Shown in pieces: positions 14,998-24,878 of a stretch of DNA of 37,182 nt (the first letter of the stretch is position 1; each line of letters begins with the position of its first letter). Source of the DNA: Pseudomonadota bacterium (GTDB lineage: Bacteria; Pseudomonadota; Alphaproteobacteria; Caulobacterales; Caulobacteraceae); contig JAEYNH010000002.1 of assembly GCA_023412655.1 (NCBI GenBank), positions 1-37,182 of the forward strand, in the 5' to 3' direction. The notes below the pieces were generated by a model. The model did not search any database. It saw only the letters and a list, made by a program, of their open reading frames with translations, and was not told the DNA's origin. The position numbers were made by a program, and so were the translations under genes.

Positions 14998-16317
14998 CTA
15001 CTGCGGCTGGATGCGGGCCTGCGGGAACAGCCGCTCGAACTGGCCGAGCGCCTGGGCCGTAAGGCTCACGGAAAGCCGGGCAGCCCCGTCTTCCTCGGTG
15101 TCCCGCTCCAGCACCCGGCCGTGCTGGTAGAGCCAGGCGATGGCCGCGCCCTCGCCCGCCGGCGTGCGGATCTGCACTGGCGGCGCTTCGTCCACCAGAG
15201 CGGCGATGGCGGCGAGGAGGGCCTCCGTCCCCTCGCCGGTCACAGCCGAAACGGGCACGGCGGGCGGGCGGGCCCGCCTGGCATCGCCCATCACCCCGTC
15301 GCGCTCCGCCTCAGGCAACAGGTCCACCTTGTTCCAGACCTCGAGGATCCGCCGCTCGTCCATGTCGAGGCCGAGCCGCTCCAGCACCTCCCGCACGTCC
15401 GCGGCCTGGGCGTGGCTCTCCTCGCTGGCGATGTCACGGACGTGCAGCACGACGTCGGCCTCGCGCACCTCTTCGAGCGTGGCGCGGAAGGCTTCCACCA
15501 GCTCGTGCGGGAGGTCGGAGATGAAGCCCACGGTGTCGGAGAGTATCGCAGCCCGGCCGTCGGGCAGCTTCAGGCTGCGAAGGGTCGGATCGAGGGTGGC
15601 GAACAGCATGTCCTGGGCCAGCACCTCGGCCCGGGTCAGCCGGTTGAACAGGGTCGACTTGCCCGCGTTCGTGTAGCCGACAAGGGCGACGCTCGGGAAC
15701 GGCACCCGGCGGCGCGCCGAGCGCTGCAGGGTGCGGGTGCGGCGCACCTCGGTCAGTTCCCGCTTCAGCTTGCCGATTTTCTCGGCGATGAGCCGGCGGT
15801 CGGTCTCGATCTGGGTTTCGCCGGGCCCGCCCATGACCCCGAAACCGCCCCGCTGCCGTTCGAGGTGGGTCCAGGTGCGGACCAGGCGCGAGCGCTCGTA
15901 GGTGAGCCTGGCGAGCTCCACCTGCAGCCGGCCCTCGCGAGTGCGGGCGCGGCGAGCGAAGATCTCGAGGATCAGCCCGGTACGGTCGATGACTTTGACC
16001 TTCCACGCCTTCTCGAGGTTGCGCTGCTGGACCGGCGTCAGGGCGTCGTCGACCACGACGACATCGAGCTCCTCCACCTCCACCAGGGCGGCGATCTCTT
16101 CGACCTTGCCGCGGCCGAACAGGGTGGCCGGCGTGCGCTTGCGCAGGGACACGACCATGGTCTCGCGGACCTCGAGGTCGAGGGCGAGGGCGAGGCCAGC
16201 GGCCTCCTCCAGCCGCGCCTGGGGATGGCGCGCGCCATCGCGGCCTTCCCGGTCGGGGTGGATCACGAGGGCGCCCTGTACGGGCGCCTCTCGGTCAACG
16301 AACTTGGATGAACTCAA
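14998..16317 (-). CDS. hflX: GTPase HflX
   Basis: Ribosome-associated GTPase thought to split or rescue stalled ribosomes under stress; 439 residues. The N-terminal HflX domain contains the glycine-rich GGPGETQIETDRR (about 163-175). The G domain shows G1 GYTNAGKST (214-222), G3 DTVGF and G4 NKVD. The only start that keeps the conserved N terminus is a TTG at 16317, whose bases overlap the hfq stop (TTGA). That predicts low, hfq-coupled translation. It lies in the classical hfq-hflX order and is followed by the M28 peptidase. A basic RRTRTLQRSARRR segment precedes the G domain. Confidence 0.95.
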   Translation of the reverse strand: MSSSKFVDREAPVQGALVIHPDREGRDGARHPQARLEEAAGLALALDLEVRETMVVSLRKRTPATLFGRGKVEEIAALVEVEELDVVVVDDALTPVQQRNLEKAWKVKVIDRTGLILEIFARRARTREGRLQVELARLTYERSRLVRTWTHLERQRGGFGVMGGPGETQIETDRRLIAEKIGKLKRELTEVRRTRTLQRSARRRVPFPSVALVGYTNAGKSTLFNRLTRAEVLAQDMLFATLDPTLRSLKLPDGRAAILSDTVGFISDLPHELVEAFRATLEEVREADVVLHVRDIASEESHAQAADVREVLERLGLDMDERRILEVWNKVDLLPEAERDGVMGDARRARPPAVPVSAVTGEGTEALLAAIAALVDEAPPVQIRTPAGEGAAIAWLYQHGRVLERDTEEDGAARLSVSLTAQALGQFERLFPQARIQPQ

Positions 16318-16559
16318 TCGGCCTCGTCATCGGCCGGCTCGTACAGCTGTACGGGCTGGGCCGGCATGATGGTGGAAATCGCGTGCTTGTAGACGAGCTG
16401 CGACTGCCCGTCCCTGCGCAGCAGAACGCAGAAATTGTCGAACCAGCTCACGACACCCTGCAGCTTCACGCCATTCACGAGGAAGATGGTGAGCGGCGTC
16501 TTCGACTTCCGCACGCTGTTCAGGAAGGTGTCCTGGAGGTTCTGTTTCTTATCGCTCAT
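16314..16559 (-). CDS. hfq: RNA chaperone Hfq
   Basis: Sm-like hexameric RNA chaperone pairing small RNAs with messages, 81 residues. Sm1 is TPLTIFLVNGVKLQGVVSWF and Sm2 is the signature YKHAIS at 57-62, and the N-terminal QNLQDTFLN is the standard Hfq start. The ATG at 16559 is chosen over an upstream in-frame start (to 16604) because MSDKKQNLQD is the family N terminus and AGAAGG lies upstream. The C-terminal tail is short and acidic (EPADDEAD), as in many alphaproteobacteria. Its stop overlaps the hflX TTG start. It follows dat by 101 bases, which may hold its own promoter. Confidence 0.97.
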   Translation of the reverse strand: MSDKKQNLQDTFLNSVRKSKTPLTIFLVNGVKLQGVVSWFDNFCVLLRRDGQSQLVYKHAISTIMPAQPVQLYEPADDEAD

Positions 16560-16660
16560 GGCTTTTCGCCTTCTGGTTCTGATCGAGCGGCCAAATCCGC
16601 CCACACACGCGAGGTCACGCTAAGCAGGGTTTGGCGACGCGCGCAATCGCACGCGGCAGG

Positions 16661-17524
16661 TCATATGGCCCGTTCTTTCGCCCGTTCGATATAGAGGCGA
16701 CGCAAGCGCATCGCCACCGGTCCGGGAACACCCTCGCCCACAGGTTTGCCGTCGACGCTGACCACCGGGAGCACGATGCTGCCAGCTCCGGTAATGAAGG
16801 CCTCCCGGGCCTCCACGGCTTCGTCGGGCGTGAACGGCCGCTCCTCGACCTGGAGGCCGGTTTCGCGGATCACATCGATGAGCGTGTGCCGCGTCACGCC
16901 ACGCAGGATGTTGGCGTTGGTGTCGCGGGTCCTCAGCACCCCGTTACGGTCGACGATCCAGGCGTTGGACGAAGCGCCCTCTGTGACCAGGCCAAGATCA
17001 TCCACGAACCAGGCTTCCACGGCGCCGGCGGCCCGCGCCTTCTGTTTGGCCAGGACGTTGGGCAGCAGCCCTACAGTCTTGATGTCGCAGCGGCCCCAGC
17101 GGGACTCCGGCGTGGTGACCACCCCAACCCCTCGGGCAGCCCTGGCCTCGGTGGCGAGCCGGTCCACGCGGCTCACCGTCACGATCACGGCGGGCGCAGG
17201 CGGCGGATCTGGGAAGGCATGGTCGCGCGGCGCCACCCCGCGGCTGACCTGCAGATAGACAAGCCCTTCCCGAACACGGTTGCGCCGCACCGCCTCGCGC
17301 AGGACGATGGTCAAGGCTGCGCGGCTCATCGGCATGTCGATGGACAGTTCGAGCAGGCTGCGCTCCAGCCGTGCGAAATGGCCCTCGGCGTCGGCCAGCT
17401 TGCCGTCGAACAACGCCCAGACCTCGTAGACCGCGTCGGCCAGTTGGTAGCCGCGGTCCTCGATATGCACGAAGGCCTCGGCATGGGGTACGAACCGGCC
17501 GTTCACATAGGCTATGCGGCCCAC
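16661..17524 (-). CDS. dat: D-amino-acid transaminase
   Basis: Fold-type IV PLP aminotransferase, 287 residues, predicted to make D-amino acids (D-Ala/D-Glu) from keto acids. The family start IAYVNGRFVPHAEAFVHIEDRG is present, the PLP lysine is K149 in RCDIKTVGLLPNVLAKQ, and EGASSNAWIV with SGxT-like TNANILRGVTR closes the active site. RGYQLADAVYEVW fits D-aminotransferase rather than branched-chain enzymes, but specificity is not certain. The GTG start is one base after the ntrX stop, with GAGGA upstream, so it is coupled to ntrX. ntrX-dat-hfq is a known alphaproteobacterial order. Confidence 0.85.
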   Translation of the reverse strand: MGRIAYVNGRFVPHAEAFVHIEDRGYQLADAVYEVWALFDGKLADAEGHFARLERSLLELSIDMPMSRAALTIVLREAVRRNRVREGLVYLQVSRGVAPRDHAFPDPPPAPAVIVTVSRVDRLATEARAARGVGVVTTPESRWGRCDIKTVGLLPNVLAKQKARAAGAVEAWFVDDLGLVTEGASSNAWIVDRNGVLRTRDTNANILRGVTRHTLIDVIRETGLQVEERPFTPDEAVEAREAFITGAGSIVLPVVSVDGKPVGEGVPGPVAMRLRRLYIERAKERAI

Positions 17525-17525
17525 C

Positions 17526-18917
17526 TCAGGCGTCCTCGGCCTCGAGGGCGCGCCCGCCGGACAGGCCCAGGGATTTCAGCTTTCGGTGCAGAGCCGAGCG
17601 TTCCATGCCGATGAAGGCCGCCGTGCGGCTTATGTTGCCGGAGAAGCGCAGCATCTGGGCGTTCAGGTACTCGCGCTCGAAGACTTCCCGCGCCTCGCGA
17701 AGCGGCAGGGCGATGATCCGTTCGGCGCCGAACGAGCCGGCCTGGTCGCTCACCGAGGCCTCGGGCGGCAACATGTCGGCGGTGATCGGCTCGGACGGCG
17801 ACCCGGAGGCCAGGATCAGCATCCGTTCCACGTTGTTCCGCAGTTGGCGCAGGTTGCCCGGCCAGGCGCGGACCTGGAGCATGGCCAGGGCGTCGTCGGA
17901 TAGCCTGCGCCGGGGCAGGCCCGTGGCCTCGCAGATGCGGGTGATGAAGTCGTCGATGAGCTCGGGGATGTCCTCGCGCCGTTCGGCAAGGCCGGGCACG
18001 TTGACTGGCACCACGTTCAAGCGGTGGAACAGGTCCTCACGGAAGCGGCCTGCAGCGATCTCCTCCCGCAGGTCCTTGGACGTGGACGAGATCACCCGGA
18101 CGTCCACCTGCACGTCGGAATCGCCGTCCACCCGCCGGAACCGCTGCTCCACGAGCACCCGCAGGATGCGTCCCTGGCTCTCCCGGGGCATATCGGCGAC
18201 CTCGTCGAGGTAGAGCGTGCCGCCATGGGCGCGTTCGAACACCCCGATCTTGGCCGGCCGGCCGCCCTCGCCTTCCTGGCCGAACAGCTCGATGTCCATG
18301 CGTTCCGGCGTCATGCCGGCGGCGCCGATGGGCACGAACTCGGATCGCGCCCGATGGCTGGCGCCATGAATGAGACGGGCCACGGTCTCCTTGCCCGCGC
18401 CCGGCGGGCCGGAGATCAGCACCCGGCTGTTGGCGCCCGCCAGCTTGGCGATCATCTGGCGCAGCTGCTGAGCGGCCACCGACCTGCCCAGCAGGCCTTC
18501 GGGGGTGATCGCCTGGGTCCGCAGCCGCCTGTTCTCCCGTCGCAGGTTCGCCGCTTCAAGGGCCCGCTCCACCACCAGCAGCAGGCGGTCGGACTTGAAC
18601 GGCTTCTCGAGGAACTCGTAGGCGCCTCGCTTTATGGCGCTGACCGCGGTCTCGATGTTGCCGTGGCCCGAGATCATGATCACCGGCAGGTCGGGGTCGA
18701 GCGTCTTGACGAGGTCGAGAAGCTCCAGGCCGTCCATGCCGCCGCCCTGCATCCAGATATCGAGGATCAGCAGCGCCGGCTTCCGGGCCCGGACCTCCGC
18801 CAGGGCCGACTCCGAATCGTTGGCGGTGCGCACCGCATAACCCTCGTCCGAGAGGATACCCGCCACGAGTTCGCGGATGTCCGCCTCGTCGTCGACAACC
18901 AGAACGTCAGACGCCAT
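17526..18917 (-). CDS. ntrX: Nitrogen-regulation response regulator NtrX
   Basis: Response regulator of the NtrY/NtrX pair, 463 residues: receiver domain 1-120 with phosphoacceptor D53, AAA+ domain with Walker A GPPGAGKE (170-177) and the LYLDEVADMP Walker B, then a Fis-type HTH at the C terminus (ISRTAAFIGMERSALHRKL). The segment after ELFG reads QEGEGGRPAKIGVFERAHGG; the GAFTGA loop that contacts sigma-54 is missing. This is a known property of alphaproteobacterial NtrX proteins, which are thought to act by other means. It starts 13 bases after ntrY and ends one base before dat. Confidence 0.94.
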   Translation of the reverse strand: MASDVLVVDDEADIRELVAGILSDEGYAVRTANDSESALAEVRARKPALLILDIWMQGGGMDGLELLDLVKTLDPDLPVIMISGHGNIETAVSAIKRGAYEFLEKPFKSDRLLLVVERALEAANLRRENRRLRTQAITPEGLLGRSVAAQQLRQMIAKLAGANSRVLISGPPGAGKETVARLIHGASHRARSEFVPIGAAGMTPERMDIELFGQEGEGGRPAKIGVFERAHGGTLYLDEVADMPRESQGRILRVLVEQRFRRVDGDSDVQVDVRVISSTSKDLREEIAAGRFREDLFHRLNVVPVNVPGLAERREDIPELIDDFITRICEATGLPRRRLSDDALAMLQVRAWPGNLRQLRNNVERMLILASGSPSEPITADMLPPEASVSDQAGSFGAERIIALPLREAREVFEREYLNAQMLRFSGNISRTAAFIGMERSALHRKLKSLGLSGGRALEAEDA

Positions 18918-18930
18918 GCCTTCCAGTCCT

Positions 18931-21153
18931 CTACGCCGTCACGGCGCCCGCCGGATCGCCGACGCGGGCGGCATGGGCCGCCGGCAGGCGCAGGATGGCC
19001 AAGGCCCCCTGCCCGCTGCGCGCATCGGCGAGTTCGAGCTCGCCGCCGTGGTCTTCCAGAATTCGCTTGACGATCGCCAGGCCAAGGCCGGTGCCCTTCT
19101 CTCGCGTCGTCACATAGGGCTCGGTGAGCCGGTCCCGGTCCTTGTCGGGCAGGCCCACCCCGTTGTCCTCGACCTCGTACGTCACCTGGCCGTCCTCGAC
19201 CAACAGCCGGGCGGTGATCCGCCCCTCGAGCCGCGGGGTTCGGGCCCTGCGCGCTTCAACGGCTTCGGCGGCGTTCTTCAGGACGTTGGTGAGGGCTTGG
19301 GCCAGCATCCGACCGTCGGCCAGCAGCACTGCGCCGGAGGCGGGCTCCTCCAGCTCGACCGTGATCTCGGAACTCGCGACGCGCTGGGCGAACACGGCCG
19401 CGCGCAACAGCTCCTGGGCGTCCACCTCGGCGAACTTCGGGGCCGGCATGCGGGCGAAGGCGGAGAATTCGTCCACCATCCGGCCAATGTCCCCTACCTG
19501 CCGGACGATGGTGTCGGTGCAGCGGTCGAAGATCTCCAACTCCGCCTCGGCAATGTCCTTCCGGTACTTCTTGCGCAGACGCTCGGCCGAGAGCTGGATC
19601 GGGGTGAGCGGGTTCTTGATCTCGTGGGCGATACGGCGCGCCACATCCCGCCAGGCCGCATTGCGCTGGGCGGCGACCAGGCGGGTGATGTCGTCGAAGG
19701 TCAGCACCAGGCCACCCTCGCTGTGGCTGGCCCGAACGCGCAGTCGACGGCTTTCGCGGCCGCGGACCACATCGACCTCTTCCTCGGCGTCGCCGCCTCG
19801 TCCGGCCCCTTCGGCCACGTCGGCCAGTTCAGGCGCCACGTCGGCCAGCTTACGACCCCGGCCGCGGTCCTCCGGGAGAGCGAGCAGGAGGGCCGCCTGC
19901 CGGTTGACGACCGATATCCGGCCACGGGGGTCGAGGCCGATGACGCCGGCGCTAACCTCGGCCAGCACGGTTTCGATGAACTGCCGTCGGCTCTCGGCCT
20001 CTTCGCGGGCATTCTTCAGAGCCTCCTGCTGCATCTGAAGATCTTGCGTCATACTATTGAAAGCACGGGACAAGACCGCGATTTCTTCTGGATCCCGGTC
20101 GGTCTCCACACGGGCGTCGAGATCGCCGCCGGCGACCCGACCAGCCGCCTGGACCAGGCGCGCGACCGGGGCGGAGATGGCGTTGGCCGCGCCCAGGCCA
20201 AGCCAGACGGCGCCGACCAGCACCAGCAGGGCGGTTTCCGCATAGCTGAGGGCGAAAATGGTCTGAATACGCTCCCGGTTCTGGGCGACGTCTCGGTACG
20301 AGATCAGAGAGCCTTCCGCCTGCCGGAGGTAGCCGGTGATCCCCTCGCGCAGGGGACGGGCGATGTAGAGATACACGTCGTCGTAGGCGTTCAGCTTGTA
20401 CAGCGCCCACATCACGTCCGCTCCCGTGAAGTCGGGCACGTATATCTCGCCCTGGTCCGCGGCGGCGAAGCCGCCCTTGGGCGGCGGTACATAGGCCGGT
20501 GCGTCCGGCATTTCGGCCCGCACGAGGATGCGCCCCTGACTGTCGACCAGATAGGCGCCCGGGAAAGAATGGTACGAGGCTAGCGCGCCAAGGTACTGGC
20601 TCACCTGGTCAGGTCGCGCTTCGAGGGCTCCGGCTTCCCGGTTGAGGTCGGCGGCCATCGGGGTGACGTGCTCGACGATGTAGCGCGTCTGCTCGTCCAC
20701 ATAGGAGCGGAAGACGGTCGCGGCGTTTTCCACCACAGTCTGAACACGCTCGGAGAACCAGTTCTCGACACCGCGGCTGACCAGCACCCCGTAGAAGATG
20801 AACACCACCGCAGCGGGCACGACGGCTGCGAGGGCGAACATGCGGACGAAACGGACGTGCAGCCGGGCGCCGGCATCGTCCGCCCGGGCCCGCACCAACT
20901 CGGCGATGCGCAGGCCCACCGCTGTGATCAGCAGCAGGATGATGATCAGATTCAGGCCCAGAAGCGTCAGGATCAGCCGACTGGCCGGGCCCAGCGGGCC
21001 GGTCTGCGGCGGTGAAGCGGCAAGGACGATGGCCAGCGCGGTCAGGGCCACAGCCACGCCATAGCCCACGCCCAGCACCAAGCGGGACCTGAGCGAACGC
21101 CGGGCCCAGGCGAGCACCGGCGGCGCGAACGCGGGGCTGTTCAGCAACGCCAT
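18931..21153 (-). CDS. ntrY: Sensor histidine kinase NtrY
   Basis: Membrane histidine kinase, 740 residues, partner of NtrX in nitrogen/redox and envelope control. Layout: hydrophobic segments at about 25-47, 60-80 and 104-126, a large periplasmic domain of about 170 residues, a fourth segment at 298-322, HAMP about 323-375, PAS 390-490, HisKA with phospho-His H510 in RRIAHEIKNPLTPIQLSAER, and the HATPase with EDNGVGLP and GTGLGLAIVKRI. It starts 79 bases after the ntrC stop in an intergenic region that may hold a promoter, and its stop is 13 bases from the ntrX start. It is the longest gene in the Ntr cluster. Confidence 0.95.
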   Translation of the reverse strand: MALLNSPAFAPPVLAWARRSLRSRLVLGVGYGVAVALTALAIVLAASPPQTGPLGPASRLILTLLGLNLIIILLLITAVGLRIAELVRARADDAGARLHVRFVRMFALAAVVPAAVVFIFYGVLVSRGVENWFSERVQTVVENAATVFRSYVDEQTRYIVEHVTPMAADLNREAGALEARPDQVSQYLGALASYHSFPGAYLVDSQGRILVRAEMPDAPAYVPPPKGGFAAADQGEIYVPDFTGADVMWALYKLNAYDDVYLYIARPLREGITGYLRQAEGSLISYRDVAQNRERIQTIFALSYAETALLVLVGAVWLGLGAANAISAPVARLVQAAGRVAGGDLDARVETDRDPEEIAVLSRAFNSMTQDLQMQQEALKNAREEAESRRQFIETVLAEVSAGVIGLDPRGRISVVNRQAALLLALPEDRGRGRKLADVAPELADVAEGAGRGGDAEEEVDVVRGRESRRLRVRASHSEGGLVLTFDDITRLVAAQRNAAWRDVARRIAHEIKNPLTPIQLSAERLRKKYRKDIAEAELEIFDRCTDTIVRQVGDIGRMVDEFSAFARMPAPKFAEVDAQELLRAAVFAQRVASSEITVELEEPASGAVLLADGRMLAQALTNVLKNAAEAVEARRARTPRLEGRITARLLVEDGQVTYEVEDNGVGLPDKDRDRLTEPYVTTREKGTGLGLAIVKRILEDHGGELELADARSGQGALAILRLPAAHAARVGDPAGAVTA

Positions 21154-21199
21154 TGAGTCCGGAGACTAGGGCGCTGTGTTCCAGACTCAACAACTATGT

Positions 21200-21224
21200 T
21201 GCCGCGATGCTTCACACCGCGGCA
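21200..21224 (-). promoter_or_regulatory. Hairpin between ntrC and ntrY
   Basis: TGCCGCG (21200-21206) and CGCGGCA (21218-21224) form a perfect 7-bp stem with an 11-base loop, eight bases past the ntrC stop. No T-run follows on the - strand. A short repeat CAAC-AACTAT-GTTG overlaps its far flank. It could be a partial terminator or a stabiliser separating ntrBC from ntrYX expression. Confidence 0.45.
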
Positions 21225-21232
21225 GGATGCCG

Positions 21233-22650
<1,418 letters not shown>

Positions 22651-22654
<4 letters not shown>

Positions 22655-23784
22655 TCGGAAAAATCCTCGGCGGAGGCGATCGGGAGCAGGACGCGAAAGA
22701 CCGTCCGGCCGGGTTCGGACTCGAAATCGATGAGGCCGCCGTGGCCGGCGACCAGCTTGGCGACCAGCGCCAGGCCCAGGCCCGCACCGCTCGGCTTGGA
22801 GCTGACGAAGGGCTGGAACAGGCTCTCCCGGATGTGTTCGGGGACCCCGGGGCCGTTGTCCTGGATGCGCACCTCGAGCGGGGCGCCACGCAGGGCCTGG
22901 CCCTTGGCGGCGCGGACCCGCACACCATGACGGTAGGCCGTGTGGATGGCGATCTCGCCACGGCCGTCGCCACGGGCATGGGCGGCCTCCGCGGCGTTCT
23001 TCACCAGGTTCAGGAACACCTGGATCAGCTGATCCTCGTCGCCGAGCGCCGGCGGCAGCGAGGGGTCGTAGCTCTCGCGCAGCGTCAGTCCGTCCGCCAC
23101 CCCGTTGGCGGCCAGGGCGCGGACCCGGTCGAGGATCTGGTGGATGTTGAGCGGAGCCAGCGATGGCAGGGCGTCGTCCGAAAACGCCTCCATCCGCTCC
23201 ACCAGGCGCTTCACCCGGTCGGTCTCGTCGACGATGAGCTGCGCGAGCGGCGCATCCTCGGGCTTGGCGCCGGATTTCAGCAGCTGGGCGGCGCCGCGGA
23301 TGCCCGCGAGGGGATTTTTGATCTCATGGGCCAGCATGCGGCCAAGGCCCACCAGCGAGCGGAGGCCGGCAGCCTCCTGCGGCCCGCGCTCGACGCCGAG
23401 GCCCGACTTCACCGTCAGGGTGAGCAGGACCGAGCCGTCTCCGAGCGGGGCCGCGGCCCCATCGGCCTCGAAGGGCGGCAGGCCGAAGAGGCTGATGTTC
23501 ACACCCCGCTCGCGGACCCGGGCCCCTTCCTCGATCGCGCGATTGAGTAGCGAAACCAGGGCCGAGCCCGGCGGCAGGGCGGCCCGGAAGCGCCCCCGCG
23601 CCAGCAGCCCCAGGCCCTGACCGAACAGGGCCTCCGCAGCCTCGTTGACCGCCACGAGGGCTCCGTCCGCATCGACCACCATCGAGGGGTCGGGGCTGAG
23701 ATCGAAGGCCGCCGCCTTCAAGGCCGCGGGATCATATCCCTTCGGCATGCGTCCCGGGACCTGCGTCCTTGTCTTTCCATTCAT
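22651..23784 (-). CDS. ntrB: Nitrogen-regulation histidine kinase NtrB
   Basis: Cytosolic bifunctional kinase/phosphatase that passes nitrogen status, via PII, to NtrC; 377 residues. A PAS domain (about 25-120) precedes HisKA with the phospho-His H153 in RMLAHEIKNPLAGIRGAAQLL and the HATPase with NAAEAA, DNGPGVP and GAGLGLALVAKL. The ATG at 23784 is chosen because it overlaps the dusB stop as ATGA and fits the family start; an upstream in-frame start at 23814 lies inside dusB. No membrane segments are seen. It is sandwiched between dusB and ntrC in the classical nifR3-ntrB-ntrC order. Confidence 0.95.
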
Positions 23785-24788
23785 GCCGCCAACCTGTGAT
23801 CCGAAGCTCCCCACAGAGCCGCAAGGCTCCGCTCCACTTCAGAGGCGTCCTCCAGCCGGCACAGGGCCGCGCGCGCTTCTCTCCGGGCCTGCGCATCTTC
23901 AGGCCAGGGGGCGTTTTCGATGTAGGCGGCCAGATGCTTGCGGAAGATCCGCAGGCCCAGGCGATCGCCATAGAACTTCAGGCTGCCACGCAGGTGATCC
24001 AGGGCGATGCCCAGCCGCGCGTCGCGATCGGGCTCGGCGAAGGGACGCCCCGCCAGTTCGGCCTCGATCTGCGCTGTGATCCAGGGTTTTCCGTAGACGC
24101 CGCGGCCGATCATCACGGCGTCGGCTCCCGAGGCGTTCAGGGCGGCGCGTGCGGTGGAGCCGTCCACGATGTCCCCATTGACGATCACCGGGATCGAGAC
24201 CTCGGCCTTCACCGCCTTCACGGCGCTCCAGTCAGCCGAGCCCTTGTAGAACTGGCAGCGGGTACGGCCATGGATAGTCACCGCCTGCACGCCGATGGCC
24301 TCGGCCCTCGCGGCGATCTCCGGTGCGTTCTTCGAGGTGTCGTCCCAGCCCAGCCGCATCTTCACCGTGACGGGCACGTCGACCGCGTCCACGGCCGCCC
24401 CCATCAGCTCGGCCGCCAGCTCGGGTTCGCGCATCAGGGCCGAGCCGGACAGCACGCCCGTGACCTCCTTGGCGGGACAGCCGAAGTTCAGGTCGATGAT
24501 CTGAGCTCCGGCCGCCACCGCCAGACGGGCTCCGTCGCGGATGTGGGCGGGGTCGCGGCCCACCAGTTGCACCACCATCAAAGGCAGCCCCTCGCCCACC
24601 GCAGCGCGGCGGACCACATCCGGCCGGCCACGTGAGAACTCGGCGCAGGCGACCATCTCCGTCGCCACGTAGGCCGCTCCCTGGGCGCTGGCGGCCATCC
24701 GGAATGGAAGGTCAGAGACGCCGGTCATGGGCGCGATCCAAGCGCGCCCATCCACCTCTACGCGGCCGACCTTGAGCTTGCTGCTCAT
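23781..24788 (-). CDS. dusB: tRNA-dihydrouridine synthase (DusB/NifR3)
   Basis: FMN-dependent enzyme reducing uridine to dihydrouridine in the tRNA D-loop, 335 residues. Visible are the family start WIAPMTGVSDLPFR, catalytic Cys C104 in NFGCPAKEVTG, the GSALMR segment, KMRLGWDD and a HGRTRCQFYKGSADW block with PVIVNGDI, all typical of DusB. It is the first gene of the dusB-ntrB-ntrC unit, and the order is diagnostic of the alphaproteobacterial nifR3 operon. A possible promoter lies 24813-24841. The stop overlaps the ntrB start. Confidence 0.95.
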   Translation of the reverse strand: MSSKLKVGRVEVDGRAWIAPMTGVSDLPFRMAASAQGAAYVATEMVACAEFSRGRPDVVRRAAVGEGLPLMVVQLVGRDPAHIRDGARLAVAAGAQIIDLNFGCPAKEVTGVLSGSALMREPELAAELMGAAVDAVDVPVTVKMRLGWDDTSKNAPEIAARAEAIGVQAVTIHGRTRCQFYKGSADWSAVKAVKAEVSIPVIVNGDIVDGSTARAALNASGADAVMIGRGVYGKPWITAQIEAELAGRPFAEPDRDARLGIALDHLRGSLKFYGDRLGLRIFRKHLAAYIENAPWPEDAQARREARAALCRLEDASEVERSLAALWGASDHRLAA

Positions 24789-24812
24789 TTTCTAATCATC
24801 CCCAACGCCATG

Positions 24813-24841
24813 TTTTTAGGCACTTTCCGGCGTGTCGTAAA
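24813..24841 (-). promoter_or_regulatory. Candidate sigma-70 promoter of the dusB-ntrBC operon
   Basis: On the - strand TTTACG (24836-24841) and TAAAAA (24813-24818) are spaced by exactly 17 bases, each matching consensus at about four of six positions. The -10 lies about 25 bases before the dusB ATG. I saw no clear NtrC-type operator. The assignment is a motif guess. Confidence 0.35.
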
Positions 24842-24878
24842 GCTGGAACAAGCGGGCGCAGTTTCCTAAGACGGCAGC

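Noticed and set aside
18877..20583. A 568-codon open frame on the + strand opposite ntrY and the ntrX start
   Set aside because: It is the antisense shadow of high-GC coding DNA: its product is His/Gly/Arg-rich with no motifs, while the - strand has clear kinase domains.
24789..24878. NtrC-type operator upstream of dusB (GGCAC and GTGTC near 24820-24835)
   Set aside because: The half-sites and spacing do not match the known TGCACC-N5-GGTGCA type pattern well enough.
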